Shown here: in pieces, positions 1 to 12,319 of the stretch
How positions within the stretch are numbered: position 1 is the first letter of the stretch
Layout: each line of letters starts with the position of its first letter
Source: Membranipora membranacea
Taxonomy: Eukaryota; Bryozoa; Gymnolaemata; Cheilostomatida; Membraniporidae
Direction of reading: 5' to 3'
Length of the DNA: 64,000 bases
NCBI GenBank assembly: GCA_914767715.1
Contig: OU612071.1
Span: 186,001-250,000 of the forward strand
Notes under the pieces: model-generated
What the model was told of the DNA's origin: nothing
The model's database searches: none
The model's input: the letters and a program-made list of their open reading frames with translations, nothing else
Translations under genes and position numbers: made by a program

Positions 1-1080
1 ACCAACAGAAACTCAGTACCACCGATGCAATACTGTAGTTGATAGATGACTGGACATCCGTTCTGGACTCAAATACTAATGTGAAACTAATAAAAAATGC
101 ATGCCTTGACTTTTTTCAAAGCCCTCGATGGATGCAGCACCCCATACTGATATATAAAATGAAGCATCTGGGTTTTAACGCTAGTGTCATTGCCTTAGGT
201 GAATTTTTTTGGAGTCAAGACAGCAATTTGTAAAATACTGTGATAATTTTTCTGACTACAAACCCATTCAAGTAGGTGCCCCTCAAGGAACTAGACTGGG
301 CCCCATCCTTTGGCTGATTTATGTTGCAGATTTAAAATCTTTTGATTATGATACAAAATTTATCAAATACAACCTTTTATAAGCCTATAATTGGTCCATC
401 TTCTGAGAACATATCTGATGCAATACTGTTAGCAAACACCTGGTCTGAGCAAAACAATATGATTTTGAATTCCAGCAAAACTGTGATACTGAATGTGGCT
501 TTTACAAACAAATCTGTTATGCACCTTGGTACAACCTATGGAGGTGATAATCTCTTTATCACTCCCTCTGAGCATACCAAGTTTTTAGGCGTATTCATAG
601 ACAACACACTAACTTCCAGCAATCATGTTGACTATATTATATCTAAATGCTCTCAACGATTATACTTGATGAGACTGCTGAAACGCATGGGCATGGATAG
701 TGATGGCCTGAGAACCTTCTATATAGCTAACATTAAGTCTATAATCTCCTACGCCTGCCCTGCATCGTATAATCTACTATCAGACACCGATAAAACACGA
801 CTAAAGGGGATCCAGCGCCCTGCTACTCGGATTGTGCTGCCATTCTCTGACCACTACGAGCAGAGGCTGGACCATCTAGCACTGCCACCCAGCTCAACAT
901 TCCTGCACACCCCTTGCAGTGAAAAATTCACTGAAATAGCTGACGACGATAATCAACCCTTGAACTCTCTGCTTATAGAGCAAAAATAGCTAAATATGGC
1001 CCATCCAAGTGTAGAACAACCAAAAGACAAAATACCTTTTTTGAATTTTATATGCGATTTTTTAACTAATGCAGCTAAGA
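1..1080 (+). pseudogene. LINE reverse transcriptase C-terminal fragment (CR1/Jockey-like)
   Basis: This is the 3' part of a non-LTR retrotransposon RT, cut by the window edge. A short segment near 270-330 reads in frame as GTRLGPILWLIYVADL, matching the RT motif normally written as PQGSxLGPxLF. The longest frame (342-989) gives the part after the palm, including SEHTKFLGVFIDN and ISYACPASYNLL, both usual for the thumb of CR1-type enzymes. Frames are broken several times and the catalytic YADD block is not intact, so it is inactive. A close copy lies at 7,321-8,398. Confidence 0.75.
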
Positions 1081-1089
1081 CTCCTTTTA

Positions 1090-2770
1090 TTCTTATTTTT
1101 TCCATGTATGTGCTGTACCTTCGATGCTATCAACCAATCACAGTAATTGAGTTAAGTCATCAATGATCTGGTGATTTATCCTCTATGTTACTTTTGATGC
1201 TGTCGCATGGTGTTTATGATGTCTCAATAATACAATGATGGCCTATATCCTAATAATTGCACACCCTAAGTGTTCTTAAAATTCCTTGAAATGTGATCCA
1301 GGTCTTTGACAACGATATTGATGCAAAAATGGTATGTAATAATAATGTAATAATGAATTGAGACAAAACTCAAGCAGACTGTGATTATTTTCCATCTGAA
1401 GATTACAAAGACTATAACTTTTGTTAGGGTATAATATACCAGGCACCTCAAGTGAGTCTTATCCTCTCAATAAAATTCCTGATTATCTATCTGTTCATCT
1501 AAGAATCAAATGACACAAAAGATTCAAACTCAGGTTGGCACTTTATATTCATGATGCTTTCTATGAAAATGGGTCAAATGAAAAAATTTGAAATGTCTGC
1601 GCTTAGCGAGAGACGATTGCTTGTGAAACTATTACACACACTGTCAAAGGAAACCTGTTGAATATTCTAGTCATTGGACTCATACAAATTTCCTTATTAT
1701 TCTAGTTTGCCTGCTACAACAATGAAAACCAATACAAGGATATTTTATCATCTCCGATGAAATACACAGGACAGATGCTCAATAAATTACAACATCCATC
1801 GCAATGGAAGGTACTATCTCTGCAAAAACAATGTAGACTATAGGCTGGAAGAGGCGGAGACCAGAAGAGGCATTACATTTATTGGCCATTATCCATACTT
1901 ACGCTGACTATCGGATAAAAATTCCCTTAATACTGTCACTATAACTGTACTAGAACAGACTATACTAGATAGTAGCACACCTGTGCATATAATTGTTTGC
2001 AAACTGAATACAAAAAAGTAACAGATTGCTAAACTTGGTGCGACAGTTAAGTGCAGTAATAATACTGAAATGTATGAAGGATAAACTCACCATCAATATT
2101 TCTGACCTCTAATCTCTGTTCTCTCAGTAGTCTTTAGAAATAATCAATGACCAGTCGGTTCTATAAACGTGACCGTGAGCCTATCGATCCGATCTTTGCT
2201 TATAGATTGTTTGCCTTTATATTACTTCCCTCGCTGTCTCTAGGTGTGTAAATAAATTCTCACTAATAAATCACTGGACTGTCATCTAAGCGTTACACAC
2301 GTATAATGTTCCAAGGACTCATTGACGTGTGATCCTGCCCTTTGACAAATTGATACACTAATGGCTTTTAGAACTGATGAAATGAACGGATGAAATGAAC
2401 TGATGAAATGAACTGAAGAAATGAACTGATGAAATGAGACTAGACTAAAATCAGATAATGACGATGACTTTTGTTCATTATATGTAATTTGCAAAGAACT
2501 AAATGTGCTCCATAGAAATTGAAGTTTGCTGAAGGTTTTGTTTACTGCGCGGGTATAATATATCAGGCTTGCTTCCTTTCAAACTCCTTATTATCTATTA
2601 TCTGTCAATCTGACATTTTTGCTATTCAGGTTCAATGAAAGGTGAAAGGCAAATATAAACCTTCAATTATGTAACACTTGCCTTAGATACGTTCAATTGT
2701 GAAAAAAGCAAAATTATTATAATATGTGAACAGTAATCGGAAACCTTATTGGTCACTTTGCAAGATACAA
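1090..2770. repeat. Spacer repeat R, copy 1
   Basis: This AT-rich sequence recurs at 4,609-6,030, 8,400-9,990 and 13,009-14,158, always after a LINE fragment. All four copies contain the block around the phrase TGATCCA(A/G)...GGTATGTAATAATAATG. A minus-strand ORF of about 61 codons repeats in each copy, but it is hydrophobic, is not conserved as protein and looks incidental. I see no gene in it. It may be the 3' region of the LINE or part of a degraded P-type element. Confidence 0.6.
2376..2440. repeat. 13-bp tandem repeat, 5 units
   Basis: Five consecutive units of GATGAAATGAACT or close variants. The corresponding places in the other three copies of repeat R (near 5,615, 9,717 and 14,021) have only about two units, so the array expanded in this copy. 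Confidence 0.8.
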
Positions 2771-3215
2771 AAGTGTATGTATCATTATGGGATACACTGA
2801 ACAGGTGCTCTAAAGCTTGCAATATCTAGACCTGTGTTACAACTTAGGACAGGACCATATAGAAACACTTTTTTTCCACCCATTTAAACCCTTAATTTGT
2901 GTATTTTAGCTGGGTTTGTAGTGAGAACAGCCAAACTGAAATGTTCAGACTGCATAGATGGGATAGTATGAGCTACGGCAGACTTATACAAATCATCTTC
3001 TCTGATCGGCATTAAAGACAGAGGGGGCCTGGTACACCCCCGCAAACATATATCAAAGTGCATGAGGGTAGCTGAAACAATAAGACATTTTATCGACCAT
3101 GAGGGAATGCTACCTAACTCATTTCAGAAGATTCTAATTTCTACTCTCACATTTATCTCTGAAATCAAAGTGAACAATTCAAATGTACTGCTCATGCTAG
3201 CTGCACTGTAAGATC
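2770..3215 (+). pseudogene. P-element/THAP9-type transposase remnant, internally deleted
   Basis: The region reads (in one frame with stops) as a LxYLDLCYNLGQDHIETL segment and, after a deletion near 2,870, AGFVVRTAKLKCSDCIDG followed by LIGIKDRGGLVHPRK. These match the C-terminal part of P-element/THAP9 transposases: a QDxxExxFxxIR block, then an AGFVV...KCxxC...GGL block. Compared with copy B, 453 bp between two T-tracts are missing. In-frame stops make it non-functional. Confidence 0.65.
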
Positions 3216-3924
3216 CCTGACTAAAAGATATATACAAATCAGACTCTATCATGAAACAAAATCCCAACAGATCAAATCCAGTGACTTAATAAGGAGCAAA
3301 CTTAATCAATTAGTGATATTCAGTCATGTGTAGTAGAATACTTTGGTTCTTTCTGCATGCCTCTCATAATTCTGCAGTTATATTCTTGTGAGTAGATGCA
3401 TTATTTTCTACATTCATTGGAGGCCAAATTTTAAAATAAATTTGTCAAATGGAGAAAAAGTTATTCCAAATAAATTTAGTCAAAGCAGTTCATTTTTATC
3501 CATAATCATTGCATTTATCAGCAGTTATACTGATTTATGCTCGACTGCACTGCACCTCACAGTAACATAAAGTCGCTGGGTTATTCCAATAATTTACTGT
3601 GACACATTGCTATATTATGAGCCAGTCCAGATTTCTCTATAACTTTATGGCAAACCCCTAATGATTAAAAGAACTCTATCTCCCTTAAGTTTGCAAAGAT
3701 GCCGATGCTGAATCATAGATAATTTTATCCTATTGTAAGCAGTTTTCAAGATAAGCCCAATTGAGCCCTTTTTTCCTGTGATCTGTTGGTTAAAAAGTAC
3801 CTAACTGGAGAGAGGACCATTCCGAGCATAGGCTTAAATTCAACCTGCAGTTTGTATTATTCCTACTGCATGAAACTGATTCAGTGCATTCATTTCACTA
3901 TCCCAGAAAACATCACGGAGGCAT
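3216..3924. other. Non-coding part of the duplicated block, with an empty TTAA site
   Basis: No gene is seen. A 60-codon frame at 3,388-3,570 is repeated at 11,081 but has no recognisable content. The TTAA at 3,685-3,688 is the unoccupied equivalent of the site that carries the 716-bp element in copy B. Confidence 0.6.
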
Positions 3925-4608
3925 CCTGTCGTTCTATACACAAACTGCAGGTCACTTAATAATTGGAAACTTGATGAATTAACTCTCTACACACACACCC
4001 ATAAACCTATTATAATCTGCCTGACTGAGTCTTGGATTGATGATATTAAAGAACAATCTGAAAACATTAATGCATTCAATAGCTATTTCGGCAACTGTAA
4101 AAATCGCATTGGTGGAGGAGTTGCTATCTTCATCAATCAGAGTGTTACAACCAAAGTTATAGCCTCTCACTCAACCAAAACTGTGTTAGCACTCGGGGTC
4201 TTAACAAGTGTAGGACATCATAGGCCATACATTGTATGCAGCTTTTATAATCCCCCTGGTGCAGACCAGGAGACAACACTAGAATATATCCAATCAACCA
4301 TCCTCAAACTATCCAGACGACATGCGAACGCACAACTCCTAATATGTGGTGATTTCAACAGACTGCCAATAGATGAACTCGCTACTCAATTTGGACTTTC
4401 AAATGTAGTTAATTCTAACACTCGTGGAGATGCCATCATGCTAGATGTTATTCTGACTGAAATACCATGATACAAATACTTTGACGAACTGGCCCCGATT
4501 GCAAACAATGACCACTGTTGCATCGTGCTGCGGGGAGAGGGGAATCTACCAAGCTGCTATGTCAAAAGACAAAAGAGGCTTGTCATCCACCCGCACAAAA
4601 TATTGATC
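3925..4608 (+). pseudogene. LINE AP-endonuclease fragment, copy A
   Basis: This is an AP-endonuclease domain of a CR1/Jockey-like LINE. In order it shows a CRSIHKL segment near 3,925, ICLTESWIDD (catalytic Glu), GGGVAIFI, LLICGDFN (catalytic Asp and Asn) and an NNDHCC block where SDH is usual. Frame breaks lie near 3,960 and 4,470. At about 4,600 the endonuclease is joined directly to spacer repeat R, so the linker and reverse transcriptase are missing. The same junction occurs in copy B, so the deletion is older than the duplication. Confidence 0.75.
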
Positions 4609-6030
4609 CAAAAATTGTATGTAATAATAATGTAATAATGAATTGAGACATAACTCAAACAGACTGTGATTATTGTCCATCAGAAGATTACAAAGACTAT
4701 AACTTTTGTTAGGGTGTAATATACCAGGCACCTCAAGTGAGTCTTATCCTTTCAATAAAATTCCTGATTATCTATCTGTCCATCTAAGAATCAAATGACA
4801 CAAAAGATGCAAACTCAGGTTGGCGCTTTATATTCATGATGCTTTCTATGAAAATGGGTCAAATGAAAAAATTTGAAATGTCTGCGCTTAGCGAGAGACG
4901 ATCGCTTGTGAAACTATTACACAAACTGTAAAAGGAAACCTGTTAAATATTCTAGTCATTGGACTCATACAAAGTTTGTTTATTCTAGTTTGCCTGCTAC
5001 AACAATGAGAGCCAATACAAGGATATTTCATCATCTCCGATGAAATACACAGGACAGATACTCAATAAATTACAACATCCAACGCAATGGAATGTACTAT
5101 CTCTGCAAAAACAATGTAGACTATAGGCTGGAAGAGGCGGAGACAAGAAGAGGCATTACATTTATTGGCCATTAGCCATTCTTACGCTAAATATCGGATA
5201 AAAATTCCCTTAATACTGTCATTATAACTGTACTAGAACAGACTATACTAGATAGTAGCACACCTGTGCATATAACTGTAGGCAAACTGAATACAAATAA
5301 GTAACAGATTGCTAAACTTGGTGCGACAGTTAAGTGCAGTAGTGATACTGAAATGTATGAAGGATAAACTCCCCATCAATATTTCTGACTCTAATCTCTG
5401 TTCTCTCAGTAGTCGCAAGAAATCATCAATGATCAGCCAGTTCTATAAATGCGACCGTGAACCTATCGATCCGATCTTTGCTTACAGATTGTTTGCCTCT
5501 ATATAAATCACTGGACTGTCATCTAAGCGTTACACACCTATAATGTTCTAAGGACTTATTGACATGTGATCCTGCCCTTTGACACATTGATACACTTATG
5601 GCTTTTAGAACTGAAGAAATGAACTGATGAAATGAGACTCAATCAGATAATGACGATGACTTTTGTTCATTATATGTAATGTGCAAAGAACTTAATGTGC
5701 TCCATAGAAATTGAAGTTTGCTGAAGGTTTTGTTTACTGCACGGGTATAATATATCAGGCTTGCTTCCTTTCAAACTCCCTATTATCTATTATCTGTCAA
5801 TCTGACATTTTTGCTATTCAGGTTCAGTGAAAGGTGAAAGGCAAATATAAACCTTCAATTATATAACACTTGCCTTAGATACGTTCAGGTGTGAAAAAAG
5901 CAAAATTATTTTAATATGTGAACAGTAATCGGAAACCTTTTTAGTCACTTTGCAAGATACAAAAGTGTATTTATCATTATGAGATACACTGAACAGGTGC
6001 TCTAAGGCTTAAAATATCTAGTCCTGTGTA
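4609..6030. repeat. Spacer repeat R, copy 2
   Basis: Same family as 1,090-2,770. Its last 100 bp include the start of the P-type transposase remnant (near 5,960-6,030) in degraded form. It then breaks off into unrelated sequence before the LINE at 6,096. Confidence 0.6.
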
Positions 6031-6095
6031 ATACATGATGATTGAGTTTTGCGCTAACAGGAGAAATGAGAAAGGAAGTGAGATTTTATCTATAA

Positions 6096-8398
6096 ACCAA
6101 AACTGTGTCAGCACTCGGGGTCTTGACAAGTGTAGGACATCAAAAGCCATACATTGTATGCAGCATTTGTAATCTCCCTGGTGCAGACCAGGAGACAACA
6201 CTAGAATATATCCACTCAACCATACTCAAATTATCCAGACGACATGCAAACGCACAACTCCTAATATGTGGTGATTTCAACAGACTGCCAATAGATGAAC
6301 TCGCTACTCAATTTGGACTTTCAAATGTAGTTAATTTTAACACTCGAGGAGATGCCTTCATGCTAGATCTTATTCTGACTGACATACCATCATACACATT
6401 CTGTGACAAACTGGCCCCGATCGCCAACAATGACCACTGTTGCATCCTGATGCGGGGAGAGGGGAATCTACCAAGCCACTATGTCAAAAGACAAAAGAGG
6501 CTTGTCATCCACCCGCGCAAGCTTCTGGTTCTAAAGGAACTAGCTGAACAGTCTTGATCCTCAGTACTAAATACCCAAGATATAAACAGCAAAGTTCATT
6601 TATTGAACAAAACTATATCTAAGATTCTTGACAATCACTGCCCTATAAAAACCACCAAGGTCCGGGTCGACAAACCTCTCTGGATGAGCGACACACTAGA
6701 CAAAGTAATCTGTGCCAAAAATGAGGCCTCAGACAAAAGAAAAGAAAATTTGTCTGGGAAACCCTCAACAAAAACCAAAGCACTAAAGCCTGGTGGGACA
6801 CTATAAAAAGCTGACAAACAAAACTAAACAACAACAATCATCAACTAGTGTGGTTATCGACGACACCAAACTATCTAATGACACTTTCTGTAAATATCTC
6901 AACTCTTACTATTTAGATGTCGGGGGAATGCGAGCTACCTCAAGCTCTGCATATGTAACTATTAACACCAACAAGCTAGACCATCTAAGTATAGGAGAAG
7001 TCAAACTCCTCATGAGAAAACTGGATATTTCAAAAGCTACATCAAATGAAGACTTCTCCACATGGATATATAAGGAAGGCATAGAAGATATAGTCATTCC
7101 ACTACACAATATAATAACTGTGCCCTGGATACCACTCTTTCCCTGATATTTGGAAAAAGGCGCAAGTAGTACCAATCCCTAAAAACAAAGCACCATCTAC
7201 ATACAAGGATTACCGGCCTATCAGATTATTATTCGATCTCGGCAAACTACTGGAGGAAGTAATTATATCGAAAACGAAATCTCACCTAGCAGAAGTACTT
7301 AACGCTAATCAATATGCCTACCAACAGAAACTCAGTACCAGCGATGCAATACTGCAGTTGATAGATGACTGGACATCCGTGCTGGACTCAAATACTAATG
7401 TGAAACTAATACAAAATGCATGCCTTGATTTTTTTCCAAAGCCTTCGATGGATGCAGCACCCCATACTGATATATAAAATGATCATCTTGGTTTTAACGC
7501 TAGTGTCATTGCCTTAGTTGAACTTTTTTGGAGTCAAGACAACAATGTGGAAACTACTGTGATATTTATCTGACTACAAACCCAAGTAGGCGCCCCTCAA
7601 GGAACTAAACTTGGCCCCATCCTTTGGCTTATTTATGTTGCTGATTTAAAATCTTTTGAATATGATACAAAATGTATCAAATACAACCTTTTATAAGCCT
7701 GTAGTTGATTCATCCACTGAGAACATATCTGATGGAATACTGTTAGCAAACACCTGGTCTGAGCAAAACAATATGATTTTGAATTCCAGCAAAACTGTGC
7801 TAATGAATGTGGCTTTTACAAACAAATCTGCTATGCACCTTGGTACAACCTATGGCGGTGATAATCCCTTTATCTCTCCCTCTGAGCATACTAAGTTTTT
7901 AGGTGTATTCATAGACAACACACTAACTTCCAGCAATCATGTTGACTATATTATAGCTAAATGTTCTCAATGATTATACTTGATGGGAGAGCTGAAACGC
8001 ATGGGCATGGATAGTGATGGCCTGAGAACCTTCTATATAGCTAACATTGAGTCTATAATCTCCAACGCCTGCCCTGCATCGTATTATCTACTATCAGACA
8101 CCGATAAAACATGACTAAAGGGGATCCAGCGCTCTGCTACTCGGATTGTGCTGCCATCCTCTGACAACTACGAGCAGAGGCTCGACCATCTAGCACTGCC
8201 ACCCATCTCAACATTCCTGCACACCACTTGCAGTGAACATTTCACTGAAATAGCTGACGACGATAATCACCCCTTGAACTCTCATATTAAAATAAATACA
8301 AACAGAACATCTGCTCGTAGAGCAAAAATAGCTAAATATAGGCCATCCAAGTGTAGAACAACCAAAAGACAAAATACCTTTTTTGAATTTTAAATGCG
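6096..8398 (+). pseudogene. CR1/Jockey-like LINE ORF2, 5'-truncated and frameshifted
   Basis: This is the most complete LINE in the first region. It starts inside the endonuclease (VLTSVGHQKPYIVCS), then shows LLICGDFNRLP and a DxILTD block. A linker follows (6,603-6,806) with the LINE-typical ILDNHCPIKTTKVRV, then the start of the reverse transcriptase (6,793-7,146). A stretch reading VVPIPKNKAPSTYKDYRPI follows at 7,160-7,220, and then the palm and thumb to 8,393. At least five frameshifts or stops are visible and the YADD residues are lost. The copy straddles the left edge of duplication copy B. Confidence 0.75.
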
Positions 8399-8399
8399 A

Positions 8400-9990
8400 T
8401 TTTTTAACTAATGCAGCTCAGACTAGGCCTACTTTCATTTTATTTTTTCCATGTATGTGCCGTACATTCGATGCTATCAACCTATCACAGGATGGATATT
8501 AGAATTTAGGCAATAAACAAACTTCAAACCATCAAGTAATTGAGTTAAGTGATCAATGATCTGGTGATTTTTCCTCTATGTTACTTTCGAGGCTGTCGCT
8601 TGGTGTTCATGATGTCTCAATAATACAACGATGGCCTATATTCTAATAATTACACACCCTATGTGTTCTTAAAATTCCTTGAAATGTGATCCAGGTCTTT
8701 GACAAAAATATTGATCCAAAAATGGTATGTAATAATAATGTAATAATGAATTGAGACAAAACTCAAACAGACTGTGATTATTGTCCATTTGTAGATTACA
8801 CAGACTATAACTTTTGTTAGGGTATAATATACCAGACACCTCAAGTGAGTCTAATCCTTTCAATAAAATTCCTGATTATCTATCTGACCATCTAAGAATC
8901 AAATGACTCAAAGGATGCAAACTCAGGTTGGCGCATTATATTCATGATGCTTTCTATGAAAATGGGTCAAATGAAAAAGTTTGAAATGTCTGCGCTTAGC
9001 GAGAGACGATCGCTTGCGAAACTATTACTCATACAAAGTTCTTTTATTCTAGTTTGCCTGCTACAACAATGAGAGCCAATACAAGGATATTTTATCATCG
9101 CCGATGAAATACACAGAACAGATGCTCAATAAATTACAACATCCAACGCAATGGAAGGTACTATCTCTGCAAAAACAATGTAGACTATAGGCTGGAGGAG
9201 GCGCAGAGCAGAAGAGGCATTACATTTATTGGCCATTAGCCATTCTTACGCTGAATATCAGATAAAAATTCCCTTAATACTGTCATTATAAATGTACTAG
9301 AACAGACCATACTAGATAGTAGTACACCTGTGCATATAATTGTAGGCAAACTGAATACAAATAAGTAACAGATTGCTAAACTTGGTGCGACGGTTAAGTG
9401 CAGTAGTGATAGTGAAATGTATAAACTCACCATCAATATTTCTGACCTCTAATCTCTGTTCTCTCAGTAGTCGCAAGAAGTCGCCAATGACCAGCCGGTT
9501 CTATAAATGCGACCGTGAACCTATCGATCCGATCTTTGCTTATAGATTGTTTGCCTCTATATTACTTCCCTCGCTGTCTCTAGGTGTGTTAATGAATTTT
9601 CACTAATAAATCACTGGACTGTCATCTAAGCGTTACACACCTATAATGTTCTAAGAACTCATTGACATGTGACCCTGCCCTTTGACAAATTGATACACTA
9701 ATGGCTTTTAGAACTGAAGAAATGAACTGATGAAATGAGACTCGATCAGATAATGACGATGACTATTGTTCATTATATGTAATGTGCAAAGAACTTAATG
9801 TGCTCCATAGAAATTGAAGTTTGCGTTATTATCTATTATCTGTCAATCTGACATTTTTGCTTTTTAGGTTCAATGAAAGGTGAAAGGCAAATATAAACCT
9901 TCAATTATGTAACACTTGCCTTAGATACGTTCAATTGTGAAAAAAGCAAAATTATTATAATATGTGAACAGTAATCGGAAACCTTATTGG
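8400..9990. repeat. Spacer repeat R, copy 3
   Basis: Same repeat as 1,090-2,770 at an offset of about 7,340-7,390. No coding region is recognised. A stretch near 9,100-9,180 reads KYTEQMLNKLQHPTQW in one frame, but I cannot assign it. Confidence 0.6.
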
Positions 9991-10944
9991 TCACTTTGCA
10001 AGATACAAAAGTGTATGTATCATTATGGGATACACTGAACAGGTGCTCTAAAGCTTGCAATATCTAGACCTGTGTTACAACTTAGGACAGGACCATATAG
10101 AAACACTTTTTTCAAAGATCAGGTCTAGTGGAAGTTTTAACAACAACCCAAATGCTGTTCAATTCACTAGTGCTATGAAAGGACTCATGGTGAAAACTGA
10201 AGTTACTCCATCTGCGAGTGTCAACTGTCTGCAACACTACACTGCTTTGTCTCACTTCTGTGAAACAATCTACTACTGATGACGATGCGGATGTAGGTGA
10301 TATGTGTGAGAAGCTGAATATTGGCTTGCAAGATATACCGATATCAGATATCGTGACATTTATATCAATAAGTAATAATTCATACAGCCGTTCCAAGTGG
10401 GATAAAATCTGTTCATTAAATATTAAATTGTTTGCAGCCAGCAATTGCGTGAGATTGTGCTTAGCTATTTTTATCCTCAATTAAATTTGTCAAGTTATGT
10501 GTAGCCTATTACAAAAAATGGCTAATTCAACGCTGTCGAGTTGATATCAAAACTATCAAACTTTTTTTCCGCCCATTTAAACCCTTAATTTGTGTATTTT
10601 AGCTGGGTTTGTAGTGAGAACAGCCAAACTGAAATGTTCAGACTGCATAGATGGGATAGTATGAGCTAGGACAGATTTATACAAATCATCTTCTCTGATC
10701 GGCATTAAAGACAGAGGGGGCCTGGTACACCCCCGCAAACATATATCAAAGTGCATGAGGGTAGCTGAAACAATAAGACATTTTATCGACCATGAGGGAA
10801 TGCTACCTAACTCATTTCAGAAGATTCTAATTTCTACTCTCACATTTATCTCTGAAATCAAAGTGAACAATTCAAATGTACTGCTCATGCTAGCTGCACT
10901 GTAAGATCCCTGACTAAAAGATATATACAAATCAGACTCTATCA
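9990..10944 (+). pseudogene. P-element/THAP9-type transposase remnant, fuller copy
   Basis: The longest frame (10,055-10,279) reads LCYNLGQDHIETLFSKIRSS followed by NNNPNAVQF. This is the QDxxExxFxxIR...NNNP block of P-element/THAP9 transposases. A frameshift near 10,270 leads into a second frame (10,218-10,484). From 10,602 the C-terminal block AGFVVRTAKLKCSDC follows, then GIKDRGGLVHPRK, ending with a stop near 10,900. A T-rich run then ATTTTAG precedes the C-terminal block, so 10,485-10,601 may be a remnant intron. In-frame stops show it is inactive. The N-terminal THAP domain and the catalytic core are not visible. Confidence 0.7.
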
Positions 10945-11381
10945 TGAAACAAAATCCCAACAGATCAAATCCAGTGACTTAATAAGGAGCAAACTTAATC
11001 AATTAGTGATATTCAGTCATGTGTAGTAGAATACTTTGGTTCTTTCTGCATGCCTCTCATAATTCTGCAGTTATATTCTTGTGAGTAGATGCATTCTTTT
11101 CTACATTCATTGGAGGCCAAATTTTAAAATAAATTTTTCAAATGGAGAAAAAGTTATTCCAAATAAATTTAGTCAAAGCAGTTCATTTTTATCCATAATC
11201 ATTGCATTTATCAGCAATTATACTGATTTATGCTCGACTGCACTGCACCTCACAGTAACATAACGTCGCTGGGTTATTCCAATAATTAACTGTGACACAT
11301 TGCTATATTATGAGCCAGTCCAGATTTATCTATAACTTTATGGCAAACCCCTAATGATTAAAAGAACTCTATCTCCCTTAA

Positions 11382-12097
11382 AGATCTCCTAGCAGGGTTC
11401 CATACAAGACAAATCAACAACACCATGTCATGCGCGAGAGTCTTTTACATACCTGTTCAAATTTTCATTGCATTTGAACAAATAGGGGCCTCTTGGCAGC
11501 TTCTCAAATACACCCATGTCTATGAGCCGGCTCAAAAACATGCCTCAGTTGATGAGGGCTTTTGATGATGCGTGTTGTTTCCTCATGATTATATATACCA
11601 TTAATACTGAGTTCCTATTGGCTAATAACTAAGCATATGTCATGTGACATTATGGCTTATCAACTCACATTAAAAACTGAATTTTGCACTAAACTATGGT
11701 ATTTTTAATGTATCAGTTGATTTAATCCTCAACATTTATGTCTGTATTCTCATTTCAAACTCACCAACACATTCTGGATAATGAAATAATCAAATTATAT
11801 CTGATGTTAACCAGGCATTATACCCCAAAGGTCACATGACTTATGTTTAGTTATTATCCAATAGGAACTCAGTATTAATGGTATATATAATCATGAGGAA
11901 ACAACACGCATCATCAAAAGCCTTCATCAACTGAGGCATGTTTTTGAGGCGGCTCATAGACATGGGTGTATTTGAGAAGCTGCCAAGAGGCCCCTATTTG
12001 TTCAAATGCAATGAAAACTTGAACAGGTATGTAAAAGACTCTTGCGCACGACGTGGTGTTGTTGATTTGTCCTGTATGGAACCCTGCTAGGAGATCT
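11382..12097. mobile_element. 716-bp MITE with 267-bp terminal inverted repeats, TTAA target
   Basis: The ends are AGATCTCCTAGCAGG and its reverse complement. The arms 11,382-11,648 and 11,831-12,097 are almost identical in inverted orientation, with a 182-bp spacer. TTAA lies on each side (11,378-11,381 and 12,098-12,101), and copy A has one TTAA at the matching place (3,685-3,688). TTAA duplication is the hallmark of the piggyBac superfamily. No transposase is encoded, so it would need one in trans. Confidence 0.92.
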
Positions 12098-12319
12098 TTA
12101 AGTTTGCAAAGATGCCGATGCTGAATCATAGATAATTTTATCCTATTGTAAGCAGTTTTCAAGATAAGCCCAATTGAGCCCTTTTTTCCTGTGATCTGTT
12201 GGTTAAAAAGTACCTAACGGGAGAGAGGACCATTCCGAGCATAGGCTTAAATTCAACCTGCAGTTTGTATTATTCCTACTGCATGAAACTGATTCAGTGC
12301 ATTCATTTCACTATCCCAG

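Larger units (their letters stand above)
1..5750. repeat. Tandem duplication, copy A (left end beyond window)
   Basis: Position 1 aligns with 7,320/7,321, and collinear near-identity continues to about 5,750 (matching 14,158 in copy B). Beyond that the two diverge. The offset rises from about 7,320 to 8,406 because copy B holds a 453-bp segment and a 720-bp insertion that copy A lacks. The block contains a LINE 3' piece, a spacer repeat, a P-type transposase remnant, a LINE endonuclease piece and the spacer repeat again. Confidence 0.85.

Noticed and set aside
1266-1451. Hydrophobic minus-strand ORF repeated in the four spacer repeats (also near 4,546, 8,659 and 12,952)
   Set aside because: Substitutions between copies do not preserve the protein and there is no start context. 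It is a by-product of repeat R.
11914-12162. 82-codon minus ORF
   Set aside because: It lies mostly in the right arm of the 716-bp MITE and crosses its end into flanking sequence.
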